A stretch of 64,000 bases of DNA from Ricordea florida (taxonomy: Eukaryota > Cnidaria > Anthozoa > Corallimorpharia > Ricordeidae). The notes under the pieces were generated by a model that was not told the origin of the DNA, made no database searches, and saw nothing but the letters and a program-made list of their open reading frames with translations. The stretch covers positions 8,614,878-8,678,877 of the forward strand of contig OX453279.1 of NCBI GenBank assembly GCA_949710005.1, read 5' to 3'. How positions within the stretch are numbered: position 1 is the stretch's first letter; every line of letters begins with the position of its first letter. Shown here one piece after another: positions 35,501 to 46,072 of this stretch. A program made the position numbers and the translations under genes.

Positions 35501-37311
35501 TGTTTTAATTCCCCACCGACGCAGCACCAGTTTCTTTAGAAAACTATCCCCACAATAAAGGAAAGCCATACTACTAAAATGTCAAGAAGCGATTCCGGTA
35601 TCGAAAGTAACGATAGGACAATGTCACGCGGGGAAACCGCAAATCACTATCGATAATGGTCTGAAAGCAGGCCTAAGACGTCACCCTTTAGCAACCATCT
35701 TGAGCACATTGTTTACCTTCTATTTTTCTCTGGCTCGTGATGCTATTGTATTATTTTATTTTGCGTGACTGTTAAGTCGAGGGTAGCATGACGGCACACT
35801 ATCTGACAGAACTTGGAAGAGATTATCCTTTCCTGAAAAAGGGATTCATCTTTCGAAATTCAAACTTGGTGGACTTAAGCTCGATCAATTTCGTTTCAAA
35901 GTTCACAACTTGATTGAAAAGCGTACTACCGCATCGTTTAATTTTGGTTAATTTTGGTTTCCTCGTTAAAAATAACGAGGAAACTTCGGAATGCGCAGCG
36001 GTAAGAGGGTGAAATCAGCTGTAGCTGATTGGAGCCCGGCAAGAAATCTAGCAAGCATGATTTAAATTGCTAAGTAGAGAGATCTTCCAGCGACCCGCTT
36101 CAATACACTCGAATAAACAATGACTACATAGTGTAGGATACTTTGTTCTCTGTCTCGAATGACAGAAGATTTTTAGATGTTACTTGAAATTTAAACAGTC
36201 CGCAGCCAGTGTACAATCGTGAGAGCTTTGGTTACTATGCTATTCCTGACAACCTGGACAAGAAGTCGCTTTGTAGAGTAATTTTCTTGTATGTCATGGA
36301 TCATATCGCATTACTTTAAATTTTTTAAATTAGGGCTATATTTGTATATGATAAAATTCTAAAGTTTTCTTTTTATAAAAATCTCTTTAAGAGAACTGCC
36401 CCCAATAACTTGGTGGCTAGATTTCTGTATCACCCTATTAATTTTTTCCTTTGCATGCTCAGAGTCTGGCATGCTCTGGTTCACTGCGTTTCTGCTGTAG
36501 ATGGCAGTCGCTAACTTGTTTGGAAGCATAAGAACCGCTTAGAATGTATTAGCTGGGCCATGCTTTTGTAGAAAACATTCACTGTAAATATATATGAGAG
36601 GATATTAACAATTTCTAAATATTTCTTTTGTTCTTAAGTGACAAATCCATGACAGTTGTACACATGCAGTGATTACTGAGTACTGTTGGTGTTCTCTCTC
36701 TTGATAACTAAATGATGTCTTATCAACAATCCACAATCTTTCGTTCATTCACTACTGAGCATCTCGTTGTGTTGTCATATGCACATTTCTAGCTCTATTA
36801 ATAATTAAATTACCTTGGATCTACAGTTCTCGTTGTCACAGCTCTTTGCTACTTGTTTCCGTCTGTAATAAATTCTGATTCTGAATGATAAGTGCGACCA
36901 AGCATGGCAGAGTTGGCTAAATTTCAGAATACTTCGTCACTTCATTAACATACTGATGAATAACAGTACAGCCCATTGTAATATGCCTCGTTCTTCAAAA
37001 GAAACCGACACATGTTAATAAAGTGGCGGGGTATTCTAAAGTTGCTCCGCAGAGTTAGAAACATAATAATAAATGAAGAATAACGCTCTCACTTGTAAAG
37101 AAAACAAGAAAAGTCCGGCTTATTAAGCGTTAACTGGGCTATTCGCATAAAATGAAACGGCTAAATCGGAATGTTGCTGGAGGGGGTGGTATTTATTCCG
37201 ATGTGGCTACATGACCGAGAGCCGGTCAAGGTTTTCAAAACACTAAATGACCGGCAGTCCCACAGGAGTCGAATTAAAGAAATCATCTACTCCAAACTAT
37301 TCGATGTCGAT
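35501..37311. other. No gene seen
   Basis: No recognisable coding sequence, RNA gene or clear repeat boundary was found. Just after the hammerhead-like copy, AAACTATCCCCACAATA (about 35542) matches the flank of the other copy (31373), so the repeat family extends a little further right. Confidence 0.45.
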
Positions 37312-38311
37312 TTTTTTATTTTATTTTATTTGCCACACAATAATTACAAAAAGTATAGGAAAAGAAGTAAAAAAAAAGTGGCGAGGAGAGCTAACAGAAA
37401 CTATAGAAGCTTATGAGAAGTTAGGCCTCCTCAAACTATGAGCTAAAGCTGTTTCACATCAATTTGAAGAAAAGAAGGCGAAAAGTCGAAGATGGAACCT
37501 TATGAACTGTTTTCATACTTACTCAATAATTTAATCGTCAGTTTTTTCTTAAAAGAGGAGAAGGATTGAGAGTTGATGACCTTGTTATTAAGTGAGTTAA
37601 AAAACGTAGGCCCTTGAAAAAATGGCGAGAACATCTTCGTGTTTGTACGACAATACGGTAGACGGTAGGCGGCCTGGGAATTTCTTGTATTGTAAGAGTA
37701 GAATTGATTGCTTTGAGAGAAATTGTTATTAAACTTTGGAGGTAAGAATGAATTTTTGCTAGAATACATAAATTGGCCCAGTTGAAGCAAATGGATATCA
37801 TTAAATTTTAGTATACCGAGGTCCTTAAAGATGGGTTCAGTGTGAGCATTGAAATGTGATTTATTAATAATTCTAATAATGCGCTTTTGCAGGATAACAA
37901 GGCGGCGGAGATTGGTTTTATAGGTCGAAGCCCAAACGATATTGCAGTAGTACAAATAAGGATAAATTAAGGAATAGTAGTGCATACGTAAAGTCGATTT
38001 AGGAAGAAAGAAGCTGCATCTAGATATTATACCGATTGACTTCGCAACTTTCTTCTGTACAGTAAGAAAAATAGAGGTCAGAGGATAGAACCCGGAGAGG
38101 GACCCCACAAGAGATTTCATTTCTTAACGAACGGTGGCCATTATATTCAACATATTGCTTTCTGTTTGAAAAGTAACTTCTTATCCAGTCCAGCGCTAAG
38201 CCACGAATACCGTAATGTTCGAGTTTATCAAAAAGGATGATATGATTTAGTGTCAAAGGCTTTTGAGAGGTCAAGAAAAATACCTACGGAAAATTGACCT
38301 CGTTCAAAGGC
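37312..38311 (-). pseudogene. Host LINE of the Polinton: 3' half
   Basis: On the minus strand the RT frame resumes at the Polinton edge: GQFSVGIFLDLSKA-like sequence, then LNHIILFDKLEHYGIRG, YFSNRKQYVEYNG and NEISCGVP. It then jumps directly, in another frame, to a C-terminal tail with VQKKVAKSIGIISRCSFFL and YCNIVWASTYKTNLRRLVIL, ending at 37500. The segment that should carry the catalytic (F/Y)xDD motif is missing, so this LINE copy has an internal deletion. A short AATAA-rich tail marks the 3' end near 37312. The other half of the ORF lies beyond the Polinton at 57529-58035. Confidence 0.85.
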
Positions 38312-38525
38312 AGTAGTTGCAAAGGGCCGGTTCTGGGACAAAAAGGGCGTGGTCAATTTTGTCGGGGGACTGGTTCGGCTCGGCCAGAATTTTTGGGTGT
38401 GGTCCAAAATTTTTGTGCATAATTAATTAGTTGGGTCTCAACTTGTTCGATTTTTGATCGATGATTTTTTGTCGATTTCGATTTTTTGTTTGGGAGTGTC
38501 AAGGTGACAAAATGTATCTTTGTGG
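38312..38525 (+). repeat. Polinton left terminal inverted repeat
   Basis: About 214 bp are identical to the reverse complement of 57314-57528 except for one base in a T run near 38470. Weaker similarity, including GGTTTGGGGTTGGG and GGTATACGATT, continues to about 38600, just upstream of the first gene. Confidence 0.97.
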
Positions 38526-38616
38526 GGGGTGGGGTGGGGGGAGTGGATGTCATGGGTAAATTGAAATTTGGGTTTGGGGTTGGGGGTGGTTGGTATACGA
38601 TTTGAAATCGAGCAAC

Positions 38617-39156
38617 ATGAACATAATGAGTGGCATGGAAACGTCTTTTGATTTTGTTTACGAGAATGGAAATCGTTTAGGAGTTAATGATTTTCTAGAA
38701 GAAAATAAATCAGATATATTATATAGGGTCTCTAGGTTCAATCAATGTTTTATTGAGAAGGTTCGTCTTATATTTACTATGGCTTATTTTCCTATAGATG
38801 ATAATGAGATAGTATATGAATATTCAAAAGACTTTGATAAGTTGTGTACTGATGACATCGTTAAGAATTTATGTAAGGGTGCTGAAGATTTAGCCCGTGA
38901 TCTGGTAGATTTTGATCTTGAAGAATTATATTCTCCTGGTGATCTACTTATCGGGGATCTTTCGGTTTCTGTGTATATAAGTTTCAAAGATGACTTGTTA
39001 CATGAGGCTTGGAAGATGATACACAGACTTGTTTTTCTAAATGAGATTTGGGGAGATCTAATGTCTGTAGCATGGCATCCAAGTAGGTTTGTATATTGGT
39101 GTCTTGATGTGGAAGAGTTTCAGGAGTTGAAAGAGCGTTGGGGAACTTATTGGTAA
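38617..39156 (+). CDS. Left terminal gene, paralogue of the right terminal gene
   Basis: Unknown function. I chose the ATG at 38617, just after a GGTATACGATT sequence shared with the right end; the frame is open from 38590. The product is about 179 residues, acidic, mainly helical, and ends in SVAWHPSRF then YWCLDVEEFQELKERWG. The right terminal gene (56731-57240) ends in AVAWELGRF, DWCLDFEESKDLKERWG, so the two are diverged copies reading inward from the two TIRs. The W-(HP)-x-R-F-x-x-W-C-L-D signature resembles one I remember in proteins of large DNA viruses. Because it sits at the end with TIR-linked upstream sequence, it may be expressed early. No membrane segment or enzyme motif is seen. 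Confidence 0.75.
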   Translation: MNIMSGMETSFDFVYENGNRLGVNDFLEENKSDILYRVSRFNQCFIEKVRLIFTMAYFPIDDNEIVYEYSKDFDKLCTDDIVKNLCKGAEDLARDLVDFDLEELYSPGDLLIGDLSVSVYISFKDDLLHEAWKMIHRLVFLNEIWGDLMSVAWHPSRFVYWCLDVEEFQELKERWGTYW

Positions 39157-39171
39157 TCTTAGGGAAGTACA

Positions 39172-39196
39172 TTTGTAACATGGATCGTGTTACAAA
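39172..39196. promoter_or_regulatory. Dyad TTTGTAACA-N7-TGTTACAAA, left copy
   Basis: Perfect 9-bp arms with a 7-nt spacer follow the left terminal gene by 15 bp. The same dyad with a 7-nt spacer is near the right end at 56412-56436. It could be a transcription terminator, an operator or a replication-related site. Confidence 0.7.
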
Positions 39197-39261
39197 AGTA
39201 TAAAAGTTAAATAGCATAGTGATTGGGTTAAGGATTACAATTTCTAAATCCAATTGATGCT

Positions 39262-42200
39262 ATGGAGAACTTAACAGTGAAGGACTTGAGGTCAATAGCT
39301 AAAAAAGCTGGTGTGAGTGTTCGTGGATTCAGAAAGGCTGAATTGCTCGCAGCGTTATCTGATGTACAACCCGAGAACTTGACAGTGAAGGTATTAAGAA
39401 CCATAGCCAAGAAGACTGGTATACAAGGTTATGGCAACATGCGTAAAGCGGATCTCATTAATGTTGTCGGATCCCCACGAGTGTCTGAAGCTAATGTCCC
39501 AATTCCTGGTCCAGTTAGGCCCATAAGAACAAGGCCAGCCCGAGCTTCATATAGAAGGGCTATTGCTTTTGCCAGGCATGAAATTAGCCAGACCATAAAT
39601 TGGATAGGATCTAATGTTAGAGAACCAAATAGAAGGGCTATTACTAGGAGATTAAGAAGGGCAGCTAATGTAGTTAGAAGGGGACCCGATTATTTTATCC
39701 CTGAAAGACATGAAACGGCTCTTAGAGACTTTTTGAGGACTTATATAGTAAAGGGTAGAGCTGGATTTGATCCAATTTCATTCCTTAGCGAGGTTAGATC
39801 ACCATTCTATGTTTTGATGCGTAAACATAGGAAGCCATTCAAGTTGAAGTGTATTCTTTCATGCAGCTTCATAAGGAGGAACAACCAGGATAATCGTGTT
39901 GTTGAGCGGAGCCAAGGTCATTTCCATTCACTGATGGAGACAGTGACAGCTTCAATAGACACATTTGTTATGTTTGATAATATCAAAGCTAGACTGATTG
40001 AATTGGTGCAGAAATATGAGAATGAGCGCTCTGGATGGGTGTTTGACTATGTTGTAGATTTACGTATCCACATAAACCCATTTCAACCGTTTTCTGGAAG
40101 TTCATATATTAAACTACCCTCTAAATTAGCTGCTAAGAAGGCAATAATAAATGTTAAGAATGAAGACCAGGAGTGCTTCAAATGGGCAGTGACATCTGCT
40201 GTATTCCCTGTAGAGGTTCATCCTGAGAGACTTAATAAGGAGATGAGGGAGAACTCAGAGAAGCTAGACTGGTCAGGAATAGAGTTTCCAGTGGCAGCAC
40301 TCAGTACAACCCAGATAGATAGATTTGAAAGGCAGAATCCATATGGGGTCAACATCCTTGGCTATGAGAATGGTGGGCCAACCCTAATCAGGCGTAGTAA
40401 TAAGTCAGGGGTTCCAAAGATAAACCTACTCTTGATATCAAACGATGAGACAAATAATTACTGCTGGATCAAGAACATGCCAAGACTTATTGAGTATAAT
40501 AAGAATGAGCATGCCCGTTTCTATTGTGATAACTGCCTAAACTCGTTCAATTCTGAAAAGTCGCTGGACACACATATGGAGTATTGCCTAAACAACGAAG
40601 CAGTCAAAGTCCAGATGCCCATGGAAGAGGATGGCAGCCCAAAATACATTACTTTCAAGAACCACAGACGAAAGATGCAAGTGCCATTTGTGATATATGC
40701 GGATTTCGAGTGTTTCACAGAGAAGTTGGACACTTGTTCCCCGGATGATAGGGATAGCTTCACGAATCAATATCAGAAGCACAAACCATCAGGTTTCTGT
40801 TACCTTATTAAGTGTTTCAATGATGAGGTCTTTGAGCCTAAGTTAGTGATGCGAACAGCCAACTCATCTGAGGATGACATACCACAAATGTTTCAGGAAA
40901 GCTTGGAGGAGGATATCAAGAAGATCTATAGTCAATTCAAGTCTGAAAAGAAGCTTGTAATGAAAAATAGTGATAATAGGCAGTATAGAAAGGCTACTCA
41001 TTGCCATATTTGTGAGGATGAATTGGGAAATGATAAGGTGGTTGATCACTGTCATCTTACAGGTAGGTACAGAGGAGCAGCCCACAGGAAATGCAATCTG
41101 GAATTCAGCACCCCCAAGTTTTTTCCAGTCATATTCCACAATTTGTCTGGATATGACAGTCACTTGTTTATCAAGAAGATGGGAGTATCAGAGGGTAAGA
41201 TAGATTGTATCCAACTCAATGATGAAAAGTACATCTCATTCACAAAAGAGATTGTGGTTGAAAAGTTCATGAAGAAGGCAGAAGGGGATGATGAGGAGGA
41301 GAAGGAGGTTCAGATTAAACGCTCCATTAGATTCATAGACAGTTTTAGGTTCATGGCAAGTGGTTTGGCTAGATTGGCTGACAACTTGCCAAGAGAGTCT
41401 CTGGAAAACCTCTCGAGGTACTATGAAGGGGTAAACTTTGATTTATTGGCTAGGAAGGGAGTATTTCCATATGATTGGTTTGATGGGTTTGATAAGTTAC
41501 AAGTGCCTAGTTTACCACCCAAGGATGAATTCTATTCGATATTATATGATGTTGGTATATCAGATGAGGATTATCAACATGCTGGAAACGTGTGGGAGAC
41601 CTTTGGTATGAGAAACTTTAGGGATTATCATGACTTATATCTCAAAACAGATGTAATACTATTAGCTGATGTTTTTGAGAACTTCAGAGGGGTCTGTATG
41701 AAAAATTATGGGTTGGATCCTGCATGGCATTTTACTGCACCTGGATTGGCTTGGGATGCCACATTGAAGATAACCAAGGTGGAATTGGAGCTGTTGAGAG
41801 ATCCAGATATGCTCATTATGATCGAGAATGGTATCAGAGGTGGTATCTCGATGATCTCCACTAGACATGGGAAAGCCAACAATCCATATATGAAGGAGTA
41901 CAATCCAGAATTGCCTACAAAGTACATCACATATTTAGACGCTAATGGGCTTTATGGCTATGCAATGACCAAGGCTTTACCAACTCATGGTTTTGAGTGG
42001 ATGGATGATCAGGAATTGACAGATTGGAGAGGCCATCCATGCATTTTGGAGGTGGATTTGGAATACCCACTAGAACTACATGATCTACACAATGACTATC
42101 CATTGGCTCCAGAGAGATTGGATGTGGAAGGTGTTGTTAAGTTAGTTCCCAATTTGAGGGACAAGAAGAAGTATATCTTACATCATGAAGCACTGAAACA

Positions 42201-43155
42201 GTATTTGTCTTTAGGATTGAAGTTAATCAAGGTACACAGAGGGATCAAGTTCGAAGAATCGGAGTGGTTGAGGTCCTACATTGACTTGAACAATAGTCTT
42301 CGAGCTAAGGCTGAGAATGATTTCGAAAAGGATTTCTTCAAATTGATGAACAACTCAGTGTTTGGTAAGACCATGGAGAACATTAGGAAGAGGGTGGATA
42401 TTCAGTTGGTCACTAATGAGAAGAAAGCACGTAAGTTGATTGTGAAGCCAAACTTCCATCACAGGAATATCTTTTGCGAGGATCTGGCCGCCTTCCACAT
42501 GAAGAAGACGAAACTGGTCTTTGATAAGCCCATTTACTTAGGATTATCCATTCTGGATCTGAGCAAGATAACCATGTATGACTTTCATTACAATTACATA
42601 AAGCCAAAGTATGGAGATGATGCCAAGCTGCTATTCACAGACACGGATTCTCTCGCCTATGTGATCCAGACCGAGGACTTCTATAATGACATAAGCCCAG
42701 ATGTCAGAGAGAAATTCGACACCAGCAACTATCCCAAGGACCATCCATCTGGAATTGAGACTGGAGTGAATAAGAAGGTCGGAGGAATGTTCAAAGATGA
42801 GGCTGGTGGTGAACAAATCACGGAATTTGTGGGTCTGAGGGCCAAACTGTATGCCTTCAAGACAGACAAACAGAAAGAAGTCAAGAAGTGTAAGGGTGTT
42901 AACAAGGCAGTGGTCAGTAAGAGTATAAGTTTCCAGGATTACAAGACTTGTCTTTTCAGTGGCCAATCCCAGAGAAGGAAGATGAATACCATTAGAAGTC
43001 ATAAGCATGACATATATACTGAAACTATCAATAAGATTGCATTATCACGCGAGGACGATAAACGTGTGATAATGGAAGATGGGATAAATACTTATGCACA
43101 TGGTCATTTCAGAACGCTGGAAGGTGGTGATTCAGTGTCTTGGGGTACAAATTGA
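39262..43155 (+). CDS. polB: Protein-primed family B DNA polymerase with SAP repeats
   Basis: Intact 1297-residue ORF that would replicate the element from protein-primed ends. Residues 1-75 hold two SAP-like helical repeats, both beginning ENLTVK, likely DNA-binding. A C2H2 finger (FYCDNC...HMEYC) is near 420-440. The 3'-5' exonuclease motifs are YADFEC (about 478), FHNLSGYD (about 625) and LKTDVILLADV (about 793). Between Exo I and Exo II lies an endonuclease VII-like Cys/His segment (CHIC, DHCHLTGRYRGAAHRKC, about 580-610). Polymerase motifs are YLDANGLYGY (A, about 891), NNSVFGKT (B, about 1030) and FTDTDSLAY (C, about 1126). The length is typical of Polinton enzymes. A TATAAAAG box lies about 60 bp upstream. 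The 3' end overlaps the convergent integrase frame by 52 bp. Confidence 0.97.
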   Translation: MENLTVKDLRSIAKKAGVSVRGFRKAELLAALSDVQPENLTVKVLRTIAKKTGIQGYGNMRKADLINVVGSPRVSEANVPIPGPVRPIRTRPARASYRRAIAFARHEISQTINWIGSNVREPNRRAITRRLRRAANVVRRGPDYFIPERHETALRDFLRTYIVKGRAGFDPISFLSEVRSPFYVLMRKHRKPFKLKCILSCSFIRRNNQDNRVVERSQGHFHSLMETVTASIDTFVMFDNIKARLIELVQKYENERSGWVFDYVVDLRIHINPFQPFSGSSYIKLPSKLAAKKAIINVKNEDQECFKWAVTSAVFPVEVHPERLNKEMRENSEKLDWSGIEFPVAALSTTQIDRFERQNPYGVNILGYENGGPTLIRRSNKSGVPKINLLLISNDETNNYCWIKNMPRLIEYNKNEHARFYCDNCLNSFNSEKSLDTHMEYCLNNEAVKVQMPMEEDGSPKYITFKNHRRKMQVPFVIYADFECFTEKLDTCSPDDRDSFTNQYQKHKPSGFCYLIKCFNDEVFEPKLVMRTANSSEDDIPQMFQESLEEDIKKIYSQFKSEKKLVMKNSDNRQYRKATHCHICEDELGNDKVVDHCHLTGRYRGAAHRKCNLEFSTPKFFPVIFHNLSGYDSHLFIKKMGVSEGKIDCIQLNDEKYISFTKEIVVEKFMKKAEGDDEEEKEVQIKRSIRFIDSFRFMASGLARLADNLPRESLENLSRYYEGVNFDLLARKGVFPYDWFDGFDKLQVPSLPPKDEFYSILYDVGISDEDYQHAGNVWETFGMRNFRDYHDLYLKTDVILLADVFENFRGVCMKNYGLDPAWHFTAPGLAWDATLKITKVELELLRDPDMLIMIENGIRGGISMISTRHGKANNPYMKEYNPELPTKYITYLDANGLYGYAMTKALPTHGFEWMDDQELTDWRGHPCILEVDLEYPLELHDLHNDYPLAPERLDVEGVVKLVPNLRDKKKYILHHEALKQYLSLGLKLIKVHRGIKFEESEWLRSYIDLNNSLRAKAENDFEKDFFKLMNNSVFGKTMENIRKRVDIQLVTNEKKARKLIVKPNFHHRNIFCEDLAAFHMKKTKLVFDKPIYLGLSILDLSKITMYDFHYNYIKPKYGDDAKLLFTDTDSLAYVIQTEDFYNDISPDVREKFDTSNYPKDHPSGIETGVNKKVGGMFKDEAGGEQITEFVGLRAKLYAFKTDKQKEVKKCKGVNKAVVSKSISFQDYKTCLFSGQSQRRKMNTIRSHKHDIYTETINKIALSREDDKRVIMEDGINTYAHGHFRTLEGGDSVSWGTN

Positions 43156-44093
43156 AGCTCTTCACGAACGAATCCTCGTTTTGGACCACCACTCAAATAA
43201 TACAAGACTGGTTGACCCGGCTCGATTATGGTTCGGGCCAAATCATAGACTTCAAGGCTCCATATGGGATCAGTAGCCCGTCGTTTGTCCCCACCTTCAT
43301 CTTCACCAGGGGCATATAAATACCTGACTTAAACATCTGGAGGAAATCTCTTCTCATCCAATCCCACAGGTCGTGTATAGTCTGGAGTTTTGGTATCAAT
43401 TGAGTCCATTTTCAAAGCTTCCTCAGGCTCTTTACCAGTAATACGGGTGGTCTCACTATTGAGGGTCTTCATGATGTCGGGCAATCTTTTCACCCAAACT
43501 GTGGATCGGTTATCACTAATCATCTCTTGAGCATATTGATGGCTGAATAACTTCTCACCGAGAGTCCTATTGGCTCTTTCCACAAAAGCTTGAGCTCTAT
43601 GATTCCCAGCTTCACTCCGCTGGATTGTGACTTGATGCTTATTCATAAGAGTTGTTACATCACCCTTGAATTCTGTTCCTGGATCCACCATTAATGTTTG
43701 TGGCCACTTCAACTTACGGGAATAAATCCGTTGAAGGGCATTAGCAACTTCACCACTCTCCTTTGAGGTCAATGGCTCGGCATCCTTATATCTTGACGCG
43801 ATATCAATCACGACTAAAGCATAGCGGTATGTTTTTCTTCTCACTGTATCGTGAGGAAGAAACAACAAGTCCGCTTGATGAATCTGATTAGGCTTATTTA
43901 CACTCCAATGCGGCCTGGGTATATACTTGGGGGCTGGGAGATAAATTTGCCACAAGGCTTGCTTTTCCAACCACTCTTCAGGGACCTTTTCACTAACTTT
44001 GGCTGCTTTGGCTAATTTGGGTATGGCTGAGTATCCTTTCCAGTATCCATTAGTGGAATAATATAATCAATTTAAAACGTTGGCATCGCTCAT
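43104..44093 (-). pseudogene. int: Retrovirus-like (rve) integrase, two in-frame stops
   Basis: In the family this enzyme inserts the element and makes the short target duplication. The full minus-strand frame is 329 codons, from ATG 44093 to a TGA at 43104-43106. It is broken by TGA at codon 9 (44067-44069) and TAA at 43329-43331; the long middle section has no ATG of its own. Between the stops is a WKGYSAIPKLAKAAK lead typical of the N-terminal domain, then the rve core. Its catalytic Asp is in HQADLLF (about residue 75), the second in MVDPGTEF (137) and Glu in VERANRTL (172), giving a correct D-D-35-E. After the second stop the family C-terminal tail continues (LYAPGEDEGG, DPIWSLEVYDL, GQPVLYYLSGGP). 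There is no chromodomain. The 3' end overlaps polB tail to tail, and only 27 bp separate its ATG from the divergent capsid gene. Confidence 0.9.
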
Positions 44094-44120
44094 TTACAAA
44101 CAAGAATATAAGCATTTAAA

Positions 44121-45364
44121 ATGACTTCTATATCAAATATTCTTGATACCAATCGTGTTCCAAGGACTCGCGAAGGGTTGAAGGCGGAAACTTCGTTGAA
44201 TAGGGTCACGTTGAATCCATCATCAGCCAAACCTGGTGAGACATTATACATTGAAATACCTAAATTGAGTGGTGATTTAGTGATTGTGCCTGGTAGCGTC
44301 TACATAACTTTTGTTTGGTTGTAACCGGGCATAAGGACAATACTCTTGTTAATAATTTGGGAAGGAATTTAATTTCACAACATAAGGTTCTATTTGGTGG
44401 TGAGATCATAGAGGATCTTAGTAGATTTGATTTATTCAAGACTTATCATGATTTGTTTTTGTCGGAGGTAGATCGTGAGAATAGATTAAGACAGGGCATA
44501 TCTGATGTTAACATGAGGAAGATTAGGACCAATGCAGGGAACAAAGATACATCAAAAGCAAGGCATAATACTTTAGCCGCGATTCATAACACTAGATATG
44601 CTATTCCATTAGATCACACAATTCTCAAAGATCATGGAATATTTTATCCAAGAGGATTAGCACATCCACTTAGATTTGAATTAACTTTAGCTAAAGTTTC
44701 TGATGTTGTAGTTTATTCGAACAGTGAAACACCGCCTGATTATAAATTAATAAACATGGAAATGGAGTATCAGTGTATATCAAATGATTATTTAGTAAGA
44801 GAGGCTGTTTCGTCTTACACTATTGGAAAAGGATTTACGTATGAGAAAGTACTTCTTCACAAAACGCTTACAATCTCTGAGGCTAATGATGCTGTGATAA
44901 ATCAGCATATTAACGTGCCAAGGAGATCCATGACTGGTATACTATGTCTTTTCACTGCTCCTCATGCGGAAGGTCTTAGGGATTCTGAGATTTTTGCAAA
45001 TCCAAAGATCACATCAGTCAAGATTGACATAGATGGGGTGCCCAACAAAATTTATTTGAAAGGTATGATGGCGACTGATTTATGGCAATCAATAATTAAG
45101 CGAGTTGGCCTTAGTGATTCAATTAAGGAATCTGACTTCTATACAGATAAGTTCGCTTTGTGGATTGACTTGAGGACTTACCCAGATAATGATATTCATG
45201 GAAATGGGTATTACATTGTTGGTACTCGTGATGGCGTGGCTTTAGAAATTAAGAGAGAAAAGGTAGGAACTAGAGTTCTTACATGTCACATGTTCGTTAT
45301 TGCTGACGCTATCATGAATATTCAAAAAGGTAATCTTACAGAGAAGGATGGGATTAAATATTAG
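44121..45364 (+). pseudogene. Probable double-jelly-roll major capsid protein, frameshifted
   Basis: About 415 codons in two overlapping frames. A single missing base near 44311 breaks the frame after VPGSVYITF, and coding continues from 44315. The unbroken relative at 4545-5267 confirms where the frame should run. The N-terminal pattern is GETLYIEIPKL, then a strand, then NNLGRNLISQHKVLFGG, YHDLFL and RENRLRQGI. This is the order expected for the first jelly roll of Polinton/virophage capsid proteins, with the N-x-L hinge before the strand and the Y-x-x-x-x loop. I infer the capsid role from this pattern and from its place before the packaging ATPase; no structure was compared. The ATG at 44121 is close to the divergent integrase start, suggesting a shared control region. 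Confidence 0.6.
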
Positions 45365-45436
45365 GCTGCTGTATGATTTTCTTCTCACGTTGTCATGAGA
45401 AGAAACATCAATCTAAAGGGGTTAATGTAGTGAGTA

Positions 45437-46069
45437 ATGATGAATGAACTCAAAGATATGATTCCATTCAATTGCATCATCACTGGTCCCACGAACTGTG
45501 GAAAGACCCAATACATAGTGGAACAGCTTCGAGGTCACTATAGGCAAGTATTTGATTATATTGTGTTGATTTGTCCAACATATGCCCATAACAAGACTTA
45601 TAGAGGCTTTGCAAAGGGGGATAAACGATTCTTTGTACTCTCACCAGATGCCAGTGATCATGACGAAATCAACAATTTGTTGATGGATTGCTCATCGTTC
45701 TTCTCAGATATGAACGCGCTCATAATATTGGACGATTGTGCCGTTTCCAAGGATCTGAAGAATAGATCCAACAAATTCATCGATTTGGCCTTCTCTGGGA
45801 GACATATAGGGATATCAGTGTGGGTTCTCACTCAGCAACTTACATCTATAGCCAAACCATTCAGTGAAAATGTAGCTTGTATGGTCTCATTCCATAATCC
45901 ATCACAAACGGCGATGAAGATGCTTTTCGAGGAATATGGCGGAGACCTGGATGCTGAAACGTGGAAGAAACTCAAGAAGCATCTTATGAATGAAAAGTAT
46001 GCCAGGCTCTGCTTCTCTCTTAGACATCCATTCCAAAATTATTTAGAGGTACCGGGTCATACATCATAA
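45437..46069 (+). CDS. A32-like (FtsK/HerA) genome-packaging ATPase
   Basis: Intact, 210 residues, the usual size. It would pump or guide the genome into capsids in the nucleus or assembly site. Walker A is TGPTNCGKT (residues 16-24), Walker B is LIILDDC (about 95-101), and the later HIGISVWVLTQQL segment with its Gln pair is the sensor-like motif of this family. C-terminal FSLRHPF is also typical. Two tandem ATGs (45437 and 45440) are possible starts. A motif TCTAAAGGGGT, related to the late-gene motif described below, ends 14 nt upstream. The next gene starts 3 bp after its stop, so the two are probably co-transcribed. Confidence 0.93.
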   Translation: MMNELKDMIPFNCIITGPTNCGKTQYIVEQLRGHYRQVFDYIVLICPTYAHNKTYRGFAKGDKRFFVLSPDASDHDEINNLLMDCSSFFSDMNALIILDDCAVSKDLKNRSNKFIDLAFSGRHIGISVWVLTQQLTSIAKPFSENVACMVSFHNPSQTAMKMLFEEYGGDLDAETWKKLKKHLMNEKYARLCFSLRHPFQNYLEVPGHTS

Positions 46070-46072
46070 ATC

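Noticed and set aside
43094..43276. Plus-strand ORF after polB
   Set aside because: It is antisense to the C-terminal part of the integrase frame, which has clear family residues.
44300..44330. Programmed ribosomal frameshift in the capsid-like gene
   Set aside because: No convincing slippery heptamer or downstream structure, and the relative at 4545-5267 has one continuous frame, so a one-base loss is simpler.
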